A stretch of DNA of 38,838 nucleotides from a bacterium (GCA_018062085.1 JAGOSY010000011.1:1-38838), one strand, 5' to 3'; shown: positions 8,918-17,781, numbered from the stretch's first letter. Notes: generated by a model not told the origin, from the letters alone. Translations and numbers: made by a program.

Positions 8918-10567
8918 ATGCTTAACAAGTCAGAGAAGACTAATAAAGGCGGCACAACAAACATGTTTGCCACCGAAACGCGCCTGGCGCCGATAATCGC
9001 CAAGAGCAACCCTGATATCGAAGTAGCTTGGTATTACCCCAACACCTACGAAATAGGCATGTCAGGGCTCGGCTATCAACTTGTATGGTGGCTTTTTGAA
9101 CAACATACAAATGTATTGATACGTCGTGGTTTTACTGACACTGAAGAAGCCAACATTGAGCTATGCCAACTACTTGGTTTCACTGTCTCTTGGGAATTAG
9201 ACTTTATCAATATTCTTAAAATCATGAGCGACAAAGGCATCGCTCACACTGCAGAAGGCAGACAAGAAGATCAATCGACCCCTATAGTCTTTGGTGGAGG
9301 ACCTGTTCTCACAGCCAACCCTGAACCTTTCGCTGAATTCTTCGACGTCATTCTACTAGGCGACGCAGAAGCAATAGTGCCTGCTTTTGTGGCCGCCTGG
9401 CAAACAGTCAAAGACCTACCTGACCGCCGAGAAAAATTGATTAAACTTTCGCAAGTTCCCGGAATTTATGTCCCTTGTCTCTACCAGGTCGAGTACGAGC
9501 CATGCGGACCAGTACTTGCCATCACCCCTACCAATGTCAATCCTAGCCAGTTAGTGAAGCCGGTTTTCACTACACCAGATGACTATGTGGCCCATACCCA
9601 GATATTAAGTAGTGCCACCGCCTGGAGTGACACCTTTTTGCTCGAAGTGGTGCGTTCTTGTCCGCAAGAATGTAGATTTTGCCTGGCCAGTTTTTTGACT
9701 CGCCCCTTTCGTGCCACCAATATCGACACCATCATCGAGAAGATCAATGGGGCGATGAAGTATACCAAACGCATCGGACTGCTGGGCCCATCAGTGACTG
9801 AGCATCCTAATTTCCATCAACTAGCAGAACGCCTAATAGACAGAGAAGATCTAGAGATGACTGTGGCTTCGGTCAGGGCCGATAGCTTGACCATCGAGAT
9901 TCTTGCCACCATAAAAAAGCTTGGTCAGCGCTCAGTTACCATCGCCATCGAATCAGGCTCAGAAAAACTGCGCACAGTCATGAAGAAAAATCTTTCAGAA
10001 GCTGAAATTTTCAAGGCCGTTGAATTGATCGAAGACAGTGGCTTGAGCGGGGTAAAGTTCTACGGCATTGTTGGCCTACCCTACGAAAGCCAAAGTGACC
10101 TTGACCAGACCATAGATCTGATGGCAAGGTTGAAGAAGAAGCACAAACGTCTGAAATTTGTATTTGGCGTCAGCTCATTCGTTCCCAAGGCGCAGACCCC
10201 ATATCAGTGGAGCGGCCGCGACAAAGACTGTCAGAAAAAACTAGAATTTATTCGCAAAAACCTCTCCAAAATAGGTATCGAAGTTCGCCCAGAAAGTCAT
10301 AACTGGAGTGACATTCAGGCTTTGATTTCACGAGGCGACCGGAGGTTGTCGACAGTCTTGATGGCCGTGGCTGCTTCAGACGGCAAAATTGGCGCATGGA
10401 AGAGAGCACTGCGTAATTTAGAAGGACACATACCAAATCTTGACTACTATGCCTTCAGAACTATTCCTAGCGAAGAAGTTCTCCCTTGGTCGCATTTAGT
10501 AGACGAGAATAAAACGGCCTATTTGTTAAAACATGACCAAGCCGCCCAGTTAGCGGCCCTCAGCTAA
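8918..10567 (+). CDS. Cyanobacterial-type radical SAM protein of unknown role
   Basis: 549 residues from ATG 8918. The radical SAM cluster motif CxxxCxxC is seen near residue 250 (RSCPQECRFCLASFL). Before it lies a region resembling the N-terminal, B12-binding-like part of related enzymes (YPNTYEIGMSGLGYQLVWW, then VFGGGPVLTANPEPFAEFF, then LLGDAEA). After it are IAIESGSEKLRTVMKK and FYGIVGLPYE, typical of the barrel, and RPESHNWSDIQALISRGDRR near the C-terminus. These stretches resemble a family recalled as widespread in Cyanobacteria, with no known reaction. An alternative start is ATG 8963 (MFATETRL); neither has a clear ribosome binding site. It heads a plus-strand run with the eIF2B-like gene 79 nt downstream. 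Confidence 0.88.
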   Translation: MLNKSEKTNKGGTTNMFATETRLAPIIAKSNPDIEVAWYYPNTYEIGMSGLGYQLVWWLFEQHTNVLIRRGFTDTEEANIELCQLLGFTVSWELDFINILKIMSDKGIAHTAEGRQEDQSTPIVFGGGPVLTANPEPFAEFFDVILLGDAEAIVPAFVAAWQTVKDLPDRREKLIKLSQVPGIYVPCLYQVEYEPCGPVLAITPTNVNPSQLVKPVFTTPDDYVAHTQILSSATAWSDTFLLEVVRSCPQECRFCLASFLTRPFRATNIDTIIEKINGAMKYTKRIGLLGPSVTEHPNFHQLAERLIDREDLEMTVASVRADSLTIEILATIKKLGQRSVTIAIESGSEKLRTVMKKNLSEAEIFKAVELIEDSGLSGVKFYGIVGLPYESQSDLDQTIDLMARLKKKHKRLKFVFGVSSFVPKAQTPYQWSGRDKDCQKKLEFIRKNLSKIGIEVRPESHNWSDIQALISRGDRRLSTVLMAVAASDGKIGAWKRALRNLEGHIPNLDYYAFRTIPSEEVLPWSHLVDENKTAYLLKHDQAAQLAALS

Positions 10568-10646
10568 TGTCTATATGGCTACAAATGGCCCACAAAAGAG
10601 ATAAAACAGATAAACTAGTTGTAGAGATTTCCGGAGCGAGAGACTC

Positions 10647-11594
10647 ATGAATACACCCGAGGCTGATAAGAAGGTAGCTGAACAAGTAGCTAACCTAATT
10701 CAACCAATAAGAGACGATTTACCAAGTGGAGCTGCTGAAATTGCCTTGCGGGCAATTACTGTTTTTCAAAGCGTCTTAGCAGGAGATCAAGTCTCACCGG
10801 AGCAAGTCAAGAGCAATCTCACTTACACCGCCAAAAGTCTAATTGATGCTCAACCGGCAATGGCTCCGCTCTTCCACCTTGGCAACGACGTCTTACTGGC
10901 AATTGAAAATGCCCAGACAGTAGAAGAAATTCGCAACCGCTGCGATACCGCCTTGGCCAAATTTGAAAAGATGCTTTGTGCCAGCGCTTCAACCATCGCC
11001 GATATTGCCTACGACTTAATTGATCCGGGCGAACTGATTTTTGCCTACTCATTTAGTTCTACAGTAGTGAGCGCCCTTCTCAATGCCAGAGCTAGGGGCC
11101 GCTTCTTTAGAGTAGTATGCACAGAAGCCAGACCAAGCATGGAAGGGCGCAAGCTCGCTTCTCGACTGGCATCTGGCGGCATCGAAGTAATTCATACTTT
11201 CGATAACGCCATGGGTCTTGTACTAGGCAATTGCAGTGCGGCCTTCATGGGCTGCGACTGTATCGCTAGGCCTGGTGTAGTCAATAAAGTCGGTTCATGG
11301 ATGCTAGCAGTAGCCTGTCGTGAATTAAACGTGCCTCTGTATGCCCTTTCAGGTACCGAAAAATTTGTTACTGATGAACGTCTCTTTGAATTTGAAAAGC
11401 ATGAAAGACCAGGTGTTGAAGTTTGGGACAACACGCCAAAGGGCGTGGCTGTTCTCAACCAACAATTTGACTTAGTGCCTTTCAATCTTCTTACTGGGCT
11501 AGTTACAGAAAAAGGCATTCTCAAAGAATCAGATATTGAACCATATGTCTCTAATTTTTCTATACACCGCTCACTTACGCTAGCTTCAATCTAG
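10647..11594 (+). CDS. eIF2B alpha/beta/delta-family protein
   Basis: 315 residues. The N-terminal half is helical. The C-terminal half (about 130-300) is the Rossmann-like fold shared by eIF2B regulatory subunits, methylthioribose-1-phosphate isomerase and ribose-1,5-bisphosphate isomerase (CTEARPSMEGRKLASRL, then MGCDCIARPGVVNKVGS, then FDLVPFNLLTGLVTEKG). The Asp of the isomerase active site is present (D204). Where the isomerases carry a catalytic Cys, this protein reads IFAYSFSSTV (131-140), as eIF2B subunits do. A regulatory or sugar-phosphate-binding role is therefore more likely than isomerase activity, but this is inference. A GGAG lies upstream of ATG 10647. The metallophosphoesterase starts 20 nt after it, probably in one operon. 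Confidence 0.8.
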   Translation: MNTPEADKKVAEQVANLIQPIRDDLPSGAAEIALRAITVFQSVLAGDQVSPEQVKSNLTYTAKSLIDAQPAMAPLFHLGNDVLLAIENAQTVEEIRNRCDTALAKFEKMLCASASTIADIAYDLIDPGELIFAYSFSSTVVSALLNARARGRFFRVVCTEARPSMEGRKLASRLASGGIEVIHTFDNAMGLVLGNCSAAFMGCDCIARPGVVNKVGSWMLAVACRELNVPLYALSGTEKFVTDERLFEFEKHERPGVEVWDNTPKGVAVLNQQFDLVPFNLLTGLVTEKGILKESDIEPYVSNFSIHRSLTLASI

Positions 11595-11614
11595 CTATAT
11601 TTGAGAAATAGACT

Positions 11615-12715
11615 TTGCAATTTCATTCAGAGCATTGGGCGGCCTTTCTCGTATTCTGGGCCACCGTTCTGCTGTGCATGCTCGCTTTGCACTACGATTT
11701 TGTCAAAGACGGCAAGAAAATTGGGCGCTACATCTTCTCGCTATTCTATTTTGCCATCGGCATAGTGGCCGCTGCTCTCTTTGGATTTTTTCTCACAGCC
11801 CAACCATTTGAGCTAATAAACCTACTGGCCATGGGTGTCTTCATTGCTGGCCCGATGTTTTTAATAATGGCTCAAGCAGCCGCTAGAAAAAACGACCTAA
11901 TTAAGACCGCTAACACGTTGCTAGCCATGGCACTGCTTGTGGTGGCAATATTAATTGATACCTTTGTTATTGAACCGCACTGGCTAGAAGTGACCCGGGT
12001 CAAACTATCTAGCAGCAAAATTACAAAAGCGATAAAGATAGCCGTTCTCTCTGACTTGCAGACAGATCAAATAGGCGAGTACGAGAAGGACGCAGTGGCT
12101 CGGGTGATGCAAGAAAAGCCCGATTTGATTCTTTTGCCCGGTGACTATATTCAATGTCTGACTTGGCCAGAGCAAGTTAAATGGCAGGGCGAGCTAACCA
12201 AACTACTCAAAGCCACTAAGTTTTCAGCCCCGCTAGGTGTTTATGCCGTACAAGGCAATGTCGAAGTAGACGGTTGGCCATCAATATTTAAGGGCTTGCC
12301 GATAACCGCCATGCCCGATAGCAAGACCATAAATACAGGAGAGCTGGCCATTACCGGCCTGAGCTTCGCCGACTCGTTCAATCAATCGGTAAAAATTGCA
12401 GCAACCAAGCCGTATCACATAGTTATGGGTCATGGTCCCGATTTTGCCCTGGCCAAACCAGACGCTGATCTTTTAGTTGCCGGACACACTCATGGCGGCC
12501 AGGTTCAACTGCCCATATTTGGACCGCCAATAACTTTATGCCAGGTGCCACGCCATTGGGCCCAAGGCACAAAAGAGCAAGAAGCTGTCGAAACCAAGCC
12601 TGGAACGACCCTAATTTTGTCACGTGGAGTGGGCATGGAAAGATGCTACGCACCAAGAATGCGCTTTCTCTGTCGGCCACAACTTATTTTTATTGACCTG
12701 ACACCAAAAATCTAA
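11615..12715 (+). CDS. Membrane-anchored metallophosphoesterase, atypical active site
   Basis: 366 residues. Four membrane segments occupy about 8-28, 36-62, 66-90 and 98-119. The calcineurin-like phosphoesterase domain follows from about 138. Recognisable motifs are SDLQTD (146-151), PGDYI (175-179), GNVE (214-217), GHGPD (272-276) and AGHTHGGQ (289-296). The usual family motifs are DxH, GDxxD, GNH(D/E), H and GHxH; here the first His is Gln and the GNH His is Val, so metal binding or catalysis may differ. The YkuE-like arrangement suggests a membrane phosphoesterase or lipid-phosphate enzyme. The start is TTG 11615, 20 nt after the eIF2B-like gene, with a weak ribosome site. Its stop lies 2 nt from the convergent Glu dehydrogenase stop. 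Confidence 0.82.
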   Translation: MQFHSEHWAAFLVFWATVLLCMLALHYDFVKDGKKIGRYIFSLFYFAIGIVAAALFGFFLTAQPFELINLLAMGVFIAGPMFLIMAQAAARKNDLIKTANTLLAMALLVVAILIDTFVIEPHWLEVTRVKLSSSKITKAIKIAVLSDLQTDQIGEYEKDAVARVMQEKPDLILLPGDYIQCLTWPEQVKWQGELTKLLKATKFSAPLGVYAVQGNVEVDGWPSIFKGLPITAMPDSKTINTGELAITGLSFADSFNQSVKIAATKPYHIVMGHGPDFALAKPDADLLVAGHTHGGQVQLPIFGPPITLCQVPRHWAQGTKEQEAVETKPGTTLILSRGVGMERCYAPRMRFLCRPQLIFIDLTPKI

Positions 12716-12717
12716 AG

Positions 12718-14022
12718 TTATGGATAGAGCCCGCGCAGACGTCTAGCTTCAACAATGCGCTCAACAGCAATACTCATAGCAGACATGCGCAAAGTCAATT
12801 TCTTCTCTTCGGCAACGTCGAATACTCTGGTACAAACGTTGTTAACCAGTCCCTCAAGGCGCTGATAGACCTCTTCTTCGGTCCAGAGCAAACGCATTAA
12901 ACCTTGCACCCATTCAAAGTAACCAACAGTTACTCCGGCGGCATTAGCAAGAATATCAGGCATAACAACTACGCCCTTACCGTCAAGTACGTCATCGGCA
13001 TTAGGGGTAGTTGGTGAATTGGCACCTTCCACTACAACTTTGCATTTCAAACGATCTGCGTTGCCAGCATGAATCTGACTTGATACTGCACACGGTGCCA
13101 AAATATCGCACTCTAGCTCAAGTAGCTCTTCATTGCTAACTTTGTCAGCGTGAGGATACTCATACATAGCACCATTCTTGTCGATGAATGCCATGAGGTC
13201 TTCAACGTCAAAGCCTTTAGCATTTGAAAGACCACCAAAGGCGTCCGATACTCCCACGATTTTGAACCCAGCCTTGCTCAAGTTACGAGCAACTGATGAA
13301 CCAACATGACCCAAGCCTTGAATTACCACAGCTGGTGCATCGCCTTTGAGCTTGGCAAAGGTGGCCGCCCGCCTAGCCGCTAGAGCCACGCCATAACCAG
13401 TTGACTGCAAAACGCCTAGTGAGCCGCCCAAATATTGGGGCTTGCCAGTAACAATAGAAGGAACGGTAAAGCCTTTATTGACTGAATAAGTGTCCATGAT
13501 CCAGGCCATGGTCTGCTCATCAGTATTCAGGTCAGGCCCAGCAATGTCTTGGGTCGGCCCAATCATCTCGAGAATTTCAGAAGTATAACGGCGAGTAATG
13601 CGCTCAAGCTCACCTTTAGAAAGAGTGTTTGGGTCCATCCTGATGCCACCATGAGCGCCGCCAAAAGGCAGGTTCATCAGGGAGCATTTCCAGGTCATAA
13701 GCATGGCCATAGAAGCCACTTCACCAAGGGTAACTTCAGAGTGATAGCGCAAGCCACCTTTACCGGGTCCTAGGGCCAAGTCATGGTGAACGCGATAACC
13801 CATAAAGGTTCGCACTGAACCATCGTCCATACGCGCCGGCACAACCACAGATAAAGAACGCTTAGGGTGACGCATTGGCTCAATAACATTGTTGTCGAGT
13901 TTCATATGCTGAGCGACCTTGTCAAGGCGCTTCTGGGCATTTATGAAGTCCGGGGTTTCCCATTCATTCGTCACTGCGCTGCCAAATCCTTTGCTTTCTT
14001 TGCTGTCTGTAGCAATTGCCAT
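12718..14022 (-). CDS. Glu/Leu/Phe/Val dehydrogenase family, catalytic Lys replaced
   Basis: 434 residues from ATG 14022 (GGGAG just upstream; an earlier ATG at 14061 adds 13 residues that do not fit the family). The family interconverts glutamate and 2-oxoglutarate with NAD(P). The N-terminal substrate domain has GPGKGGLRYH (K88), TWKCSLMNLP (K112) and AGPDLNTDEQTMAW (D164). The C-terminal NAD domain starts near 225 (VVIQGLGHVGSSVARNLSKA). In the active-site loop the normal GGxKGG reads GGAHGG, with His (codon CAT at 13653-13651) where the catalytic Lys belongs. Activity is therefore uncertain. It lies 72 nt downstream of the formiminotransferase-cyclodeaminase gene on the same strand, which fits glutamate disposal after histidine breakdown. 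Confidence 0.9.
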   Translation of the reverse strand: MAIATDSKESKGFGSAVTNEWETPDFINAQKRLDKVAQHMKLDNNVIEPMRHPKRSLSVVVPARMDDGSVRTFMGYRVHHDLALGPGKGGLRYHSEVTLGEVASMAMLMTWKCSLMNLPFGGAHGGIRMDPNTLSKGELERITRRYTSEILEMIGPTQDIAGPDLNTDEQTMAWIMDTYSVNKGFTVPSIVTGKPQYLGGSLGVLQSTGYGVALAARRAATFAKLKGDAPAVVIQGLGHVGSSVARNLSKAGFKIVGVSDAFGGLSNAKGFDVEDLMAFIDKNGAMYEYPHADKVSNEELLELECDILAPCAVSSQIHAGNADRLKCKVVVEGANSPTTPNADDVLDGKGVVVMPDILANAAGVTVGYFEWVQGLMRLLWTEEEVYQRLEGLVNNVCTRVFDVAEEKKLTLRMSAMSIAVERIVEARRLRGLYP

Positions 14023-14094
14023 AATGCTCCCTCTCAGGTAGTGGGGTAATTGTAGCCCCATTTACTTCTCTTTACAGAATAGGCTGATTTTGAA

Positions 14095-15777
14095 TTAACT
14101 TAGTGCGGCCATTGCCAATTGCTTGATTTCTTCGGAGCGACTTCTCACCACGGCTATTAGCTTGTCAGCCTGGCCACGAGTATCACTAACAAATTCTTGC
14201 TCGGCGCTGGATTGACCGAAGTCGCGCAGATTAATCAGAACATTGTAGTAGGCTCCCTCTGCTGCTGCGGCAGCCACAAGCGCGGCCACGGCGCCATCAG
14301 ACAAAGAGCTAGGGTTGCCGTGTTCAACTACACGAGCAGCCAATTCAAGCAATACTGGCGCGCCCTGCAATACTGACAGCGGAGTTAAAGTTGCCGCTTT
14401 GCTAGCCTCTAAGATGGCAGCATCGCGCAGAGCTTTTTCACCCTCACTACCTTTGGCCATGCGCCGAGCATCAAGAATGCGGTTAAAAGCCAGCATGTCG
14501 TCATCAACAGTTTGAAGCAGCCATTGCTTGAGGCGCTGAGCATCGCGGCCCACACCTTCCATCATTGCTTTCTTCTCTTCAAAACCTTTCTTGTCAAAAG
14601 TGAGGTTGGCCACCATAGCGCTGAGGGCGGCCGAAAGTGAACCACAGAGAGCAGCAACACTGCCCCCACCCGGTGCTGGCGAATCACTAGCCAACTCATC
14701 GACAAACTTAGTCAGAGTCATATCGCGCAAGAACTTGCCTTCGGGGGCAACGCGATATTCAATAATTTTCTCTTTGGCCACAAAGGGCGAGAGTTCGGCT
14801 AGACCTAATGACTGAATAGCACATTCGACAATTTCGCCTTCACTGACACCGGTAGACCGACCTTGTTTGCGCAGATAGTGCTGACCTGCTTCAAGCATTG
14901 GCGCCAAAGGCACCAAGCCGACAATCTCACTGCCCGTCACCCTCAGGCCCAATAGTTCGGCCTGGCGAACCACTTCATCGAAGGCCTGATGCAAAGAAGT
15001 AACTTCAAAATTTGTCAAGTTGATAGAGACTTGTGCCCGCTGATATTCATCGACATACCAACCGACCGCCCGTACTTCTTTAAGGGTACCGGGCACCTTA
15101 ACGGTGTTACCGCTGGCATCTTTCTCAATTTCGCCTTTGGCATTGCGCTTGGCACGGCCAGCTTCTCTTATATTGAAGGCAATTTCGTTGGCCAGCTTTT
15201 TAGAGCGAGTATTGAGGTTAACGTTATAGGCAATGAGAAATTGTCTAGCACCAATAACGGTGGCACCGCTAGCAGCATTAAAAGCCGATGGTCCAAAATC
15301 AGGTCTAAAACCACTGTCTTTCATTTTCTCGTTGAGGGCTTCGTATTCACCCTGGCGAATATCAGCTAAACTGCGCCTCTCCGCTTTCTTAGCGGCCTCG
15401 CCATATAGATAAATAGGAATGCCGAGATCGCGACCGACTCTTTCGCCCAAGGTGTTGGCTAACTGCACACATTGCTCCATAGTGATGCCACTAACTGGAA
15501 CAAAGGGGCAGACATCAGTGGCACCCATGCGCGGATGCTCACCTTGATGCTTGCGCATATCAATTAATTGCGAGGCCTTAGAAATGGCTTGATATGCCGC
15601 TTCAACCACCTGCTCTGGCTGTCCGACAAAAGTAACCACGGTGCGGTTAGTGCTATAACCCGGGTCAACATCGAGAAGACTGACTCCGCTAACTGCACGA
15701 ATAGCATCGGCAATGGCATCAATTACTTTTTCGTTTCGGCCTTCCGAAAAGTTGGGCACACATTCTACGAGCTGCAT
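14095..15777 (-). CDS. ftcD: Formiminotransferase-cyclodeaminase (bifunctional)
   Basis: 560 residues, the full-length fusion as in the animal enzyme. Residues about 1-330 are the formiminotransferase (LVECVPNFSEGRNEKVID, then GEHPRMGATDVCPFVPVSG, which holds the catalytic His), moving the formimino group of N-formiminoglutamate to tetrahydrofolate and releasing glutamate. Residues about 350-560 are the cyclodeaminase (FVDELASDSPAPGGGSVAAL), which releases ammonia to give 5,10-methenyl-tetrahydrofolate. GGAGG lies 4 nt before ATG 15777. The gene follows the M50 peptidase gene by 17 nt and precedes the Glu dehydrogenase, so glutamate from this step may go to the latter. The rest of the histidine pathway is not in the window. 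Confidence 0.95.
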   Translation of the reverse strand: MQLVECVPNFSEGRNEKVIDAIADAIRAVSGVSLLDVDPGYSTNRTVVTFVGQPEQVVEAAYQAISKASQLIDMRKHQGEHPRMGATDVCPFVPVSGITMEQCVQLANTLGERVGRDLGIPIYLYGEAAKKAERRSLADIRQGEYEALNEKMKDSGFRPDFGPSAFNAASGATVIGARQFLIAYNVNLNTRSKKLANEIAFNIREAGRAKRNAKGEIEKDASGNTVKVPGTLKEVRAVGWYVDEYQRAQVSINLTNFEVTSLHQAFDEVVRQAELLGLRVTGSEIVGLVPLAPMLEAGQHYLRKQGRSTGVSEGEIVECAIQSLGLAELSPFVAKEKIIEYRVAPEGKFLRDMTLTKFVDELASDSPAPGGGSVAALCGSLSAALSAMVANLTFDKKGFEEKKAMMEGVGRDAQRLKQWLLQTVDDDMLAFNRILDARRMAKGSEGEKALRDAAILEASKAATLTPLSVLQGAPVLLELAARVVEHGNPSSLSDGAVAALVAAAAAEGAYYNVLINLRDFGQSSAEQEFVSDTRGQADKLIAVVRSRSEEIKQLAMAALS

Positions 15778-15794
15778 TGATCCTCCAATTTAAA

Positions 15795-16805
15795 CTACAG
15801 TTTTTTAGAGATGCGCTTTTTCATAAAAGCAGCACCATAAGTGTGTTTGAGCGTAAAGAACAGCATTAGCACAGAAATAGCAATCCAAACCAGAACCCAA
15901 AATGCCGGAAGAGTAAAAGGTATCAATTTAGCCATTAGTGTGGCATCACTGTACCCTCCACCAGCCAATCCCAACGAATGAGGGAACAATGACCACGTTA
16001 ACGCAAGCGAACTAAGCGCAGTTTGCACGGCTAAGAAAAGCACGACCAAATTAGCCCAAGCAGCTTGCAATTTCTTTCCTAAATAAATGCAAAAGGCTCC
16101 CATTCCGAGGCCCCACAGCAAGCTACCGATACTCTCAAAAAAATGCGCACTAAATAGACCTGGAGCCATAAAAATCACTGAACTGGCAATCATAGCTACT
16201 CCCAAGCCAGACAGCAAAGACTTTGAAAGTCGAGGATACTGACCGAGGTAAATTAGAAGGCAACCAAACAATGTAGTACCAACATAGCCAGCTTGTACGC
16301 TAAAAAATCGCCAACCTCCACTAGTACCAGTGAGACCGCCATGACCCTGCCCATCGCTAACCACAGTCATGAAATTAACATGGCCACCTGTGAGAATAGT
16401 AACAATGGCGTGCCCCATTTCGTGCACCATGGTGACAGATTGGCTGACTGGTGTGAGCAAAAAATGAATGCCAGGCACATTGCTCAAAAACACACTAAAG
16501 AACACAAGCAACCAAAAAACAGTCATATTCCATCTAGGATTGTGCATAAAGCTAAGTTGACTAATAGAGTCGCCAGCAATGAGGCCACTAGCTTTGGCAG
16601 GCACCACTGGCAATGGCAAGCTAGAAGCTGGTGAATCAGTAAATTTCGGGGTCGCCGAAACTTCGTTCTCAAGACGTGCTAACTTCTCTTCAACAGTTTC
16701 AGAAACCTTGAGCTTTGGCTGTGGCTTCTTAAAGCCAAACGCTTGACCACTGGTCTTTTTATGTGGCTTTTCTTCAGGCTTTTCTTCAAAAGGTTTGGCT
16801 GGCAT
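15795..16805 (-). CDS. M50B-like membrane metallopeptidase
   Basis: 336 residues. Residues 1-90 are cytoplasmic-type, Lys/Pro/Glu-rich with a short helical stretch (KLKVSETVEEKLARLENEVS). Several membrane helices follow from about 93. The zinc motif HExxH is at 128-132 (MVHEMGHAIVTILTGG), followed by GGHVNFMTVVSDGQGHGGLT, typical of the M50B-like family related to site-2 proteases. Such proteins cut within membranes, but this subfamily has no well-known substrate. It starts at ATG 16805 without a clear ribosome binding site and is 17 nt upstream of ftcD, so the two are probably cotranscribed, although a functional link is not obvious. The long soluble N-terminal tail is unusual for this family. 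Confidence 0.8.
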   Translation of the reverse strand: MPAKPFEEKPEEKPHKKTSGQAFGFKKPQPKLKVSETVEEKLARLENEVSATPKFTDSPASSLPLPVVPAKASGLIAGDSISQLSFMHNPRWNMTVFWLLVFFSVFLSNVPGIHFLLTPVSQSVTMVHEMGHAIVTILTGGHVNFMTVVSDGQGHGGLTGTSGGWRFFSVQAGYVGTTLFGCLLIYLGQYPRLSKSLLSGLGVAMIASSVIFMAPGLFSAHFFESIGSLLWGLGMGAFCIYLGKKLQAAWANLVVLFLAVQTALSSLALTWSLFPHSLGLAGGGYSDATLMAKLIPFTLPAFWVLVWIAISVLMLFFTLKHTYGAAFMKKRISKKL

Positions 16806-16875
16806 CAGAAATGTATTTCCGAAATAGACGGGCAGCTAGCTGATAGACTTGCTGATCATAGCTTAAACGATGTGA

Positions 16876-17781
16876 GTGATGCCGTTCAGTTTTAGTACGG
16901 AATTAAACGTACTGATAGCCATCTCCCTTTTGTGCTGGAGCACTTGGGGACTTTTTGACAAAAAAGCACTAGAAGGCGCCGGCCACCTAGACGTCTTGCT
17001 GTTTCAGCACATCTACTATTTGCTCGAAGTGCCAGTTGGCTGGCTAATTCTCAACCTACTCTACCAAGGCGGATGGACAGTCGCACCGGCCGTCTGGCTC
17101 TGGACCGCCCTGGGTTCGCTATCATCATCAGGCGGAATGCTCTTTTATCTAGTAGCCATGGCCAAGGCTGAGGCTAGTTTCGTCTTAGGCATAACAGCAG
17201 CCTACCCACTTATAGTTCAGGTTTTGGCTCATCTGTTCTTACACGAAGCCCTTGTGCCAGAGCGCATGCTCGGGTCGCTACTTGTTGGCATCGGTGTCGC
17301 TCTGGTGGGCTCGTCAGCCGGCCACAAGGCAACAAGCGCGAATAAACACGGTCTAGTCTTGCTCATGTGCCTACTGGCCACTCTGCTCTGGGGAATAACT
17401 GGGCTATTTGACAAAAAAGCACTAGAGCTCGACGTACCATTTAAAATTTACTATGCCAGGTGTGTTTGGGATGCCGCTATTCTGGCGGTGATGCTGCTGG
17501 TTTTCAGGCTTATAAACTACAAAGTCGCCTATAGAAGCGCGAAAGCCTGGAAATATTCAGGTTTTTCATCAATTTGCCTGTCCCTTGGCACCCTCAGCTA
17601 CATGTTTGCCATGACCATGGCAACGGCCTCGTATGTAATTGTCATTACAGGCTGCTACCCACTCTTGATGTACCTAGGAGCGGTCATATTTCTCAAAGAG
17701 AAATTGAGCAAGATGCGCCTAGCTGGGGTCGTGCTCATTGTGGCCGGTGGATTAATGGTGCAAAACACCCAGGCACTTTAA
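16876..17781 (+). CDS. EamA (DMT superfamily) transporter
   Basis: 301 residues with about ten membrane helices in two homologous halves, the layout of EamA-type drug/metabolite exporters. Each half opens with the same motif: WGLFDKKALE (about 25-34) and GLFDKKALE (about 177-185). At the DNA level 20 bases are identical between halves (16954-16973 and 17407-17426). The second EamA half ends with the usual GVVLIVAGGLMVQ. The substrate cannot be told. GTG 16876 is immediately followed by ATG 16879, and either could be used. It is divergent from the M50 peptidase gene, and the next gene starts 73 nt downstream. Confidence 0.88.
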   Translation: MMPFSFSTELNVLIAISLLCWSTWGLFDKKALEGAGHLDVLLFQHIYYLLEVPVGWLILNLLYQGGWTVAPAVWLWTALGSLSSSGGMLFYLVAMAKAEASFVLGITAAYPLIVQVLAHLFLHEALVPERMLGSLLVGIGVALVGSSAGHKATSANKHGLVLLMCLLATLLWGITGLFDKKALELDVPFKIYYARCVWDAAILAVMLLVFRLINYKVAYRSAKAWKYSGFSSICLSLGTLSYMFAMTMATASYVIVITGCYPLLMYLGAVIFLKEKLSKMRLAGVVLIVAGGLMVQNTQAL

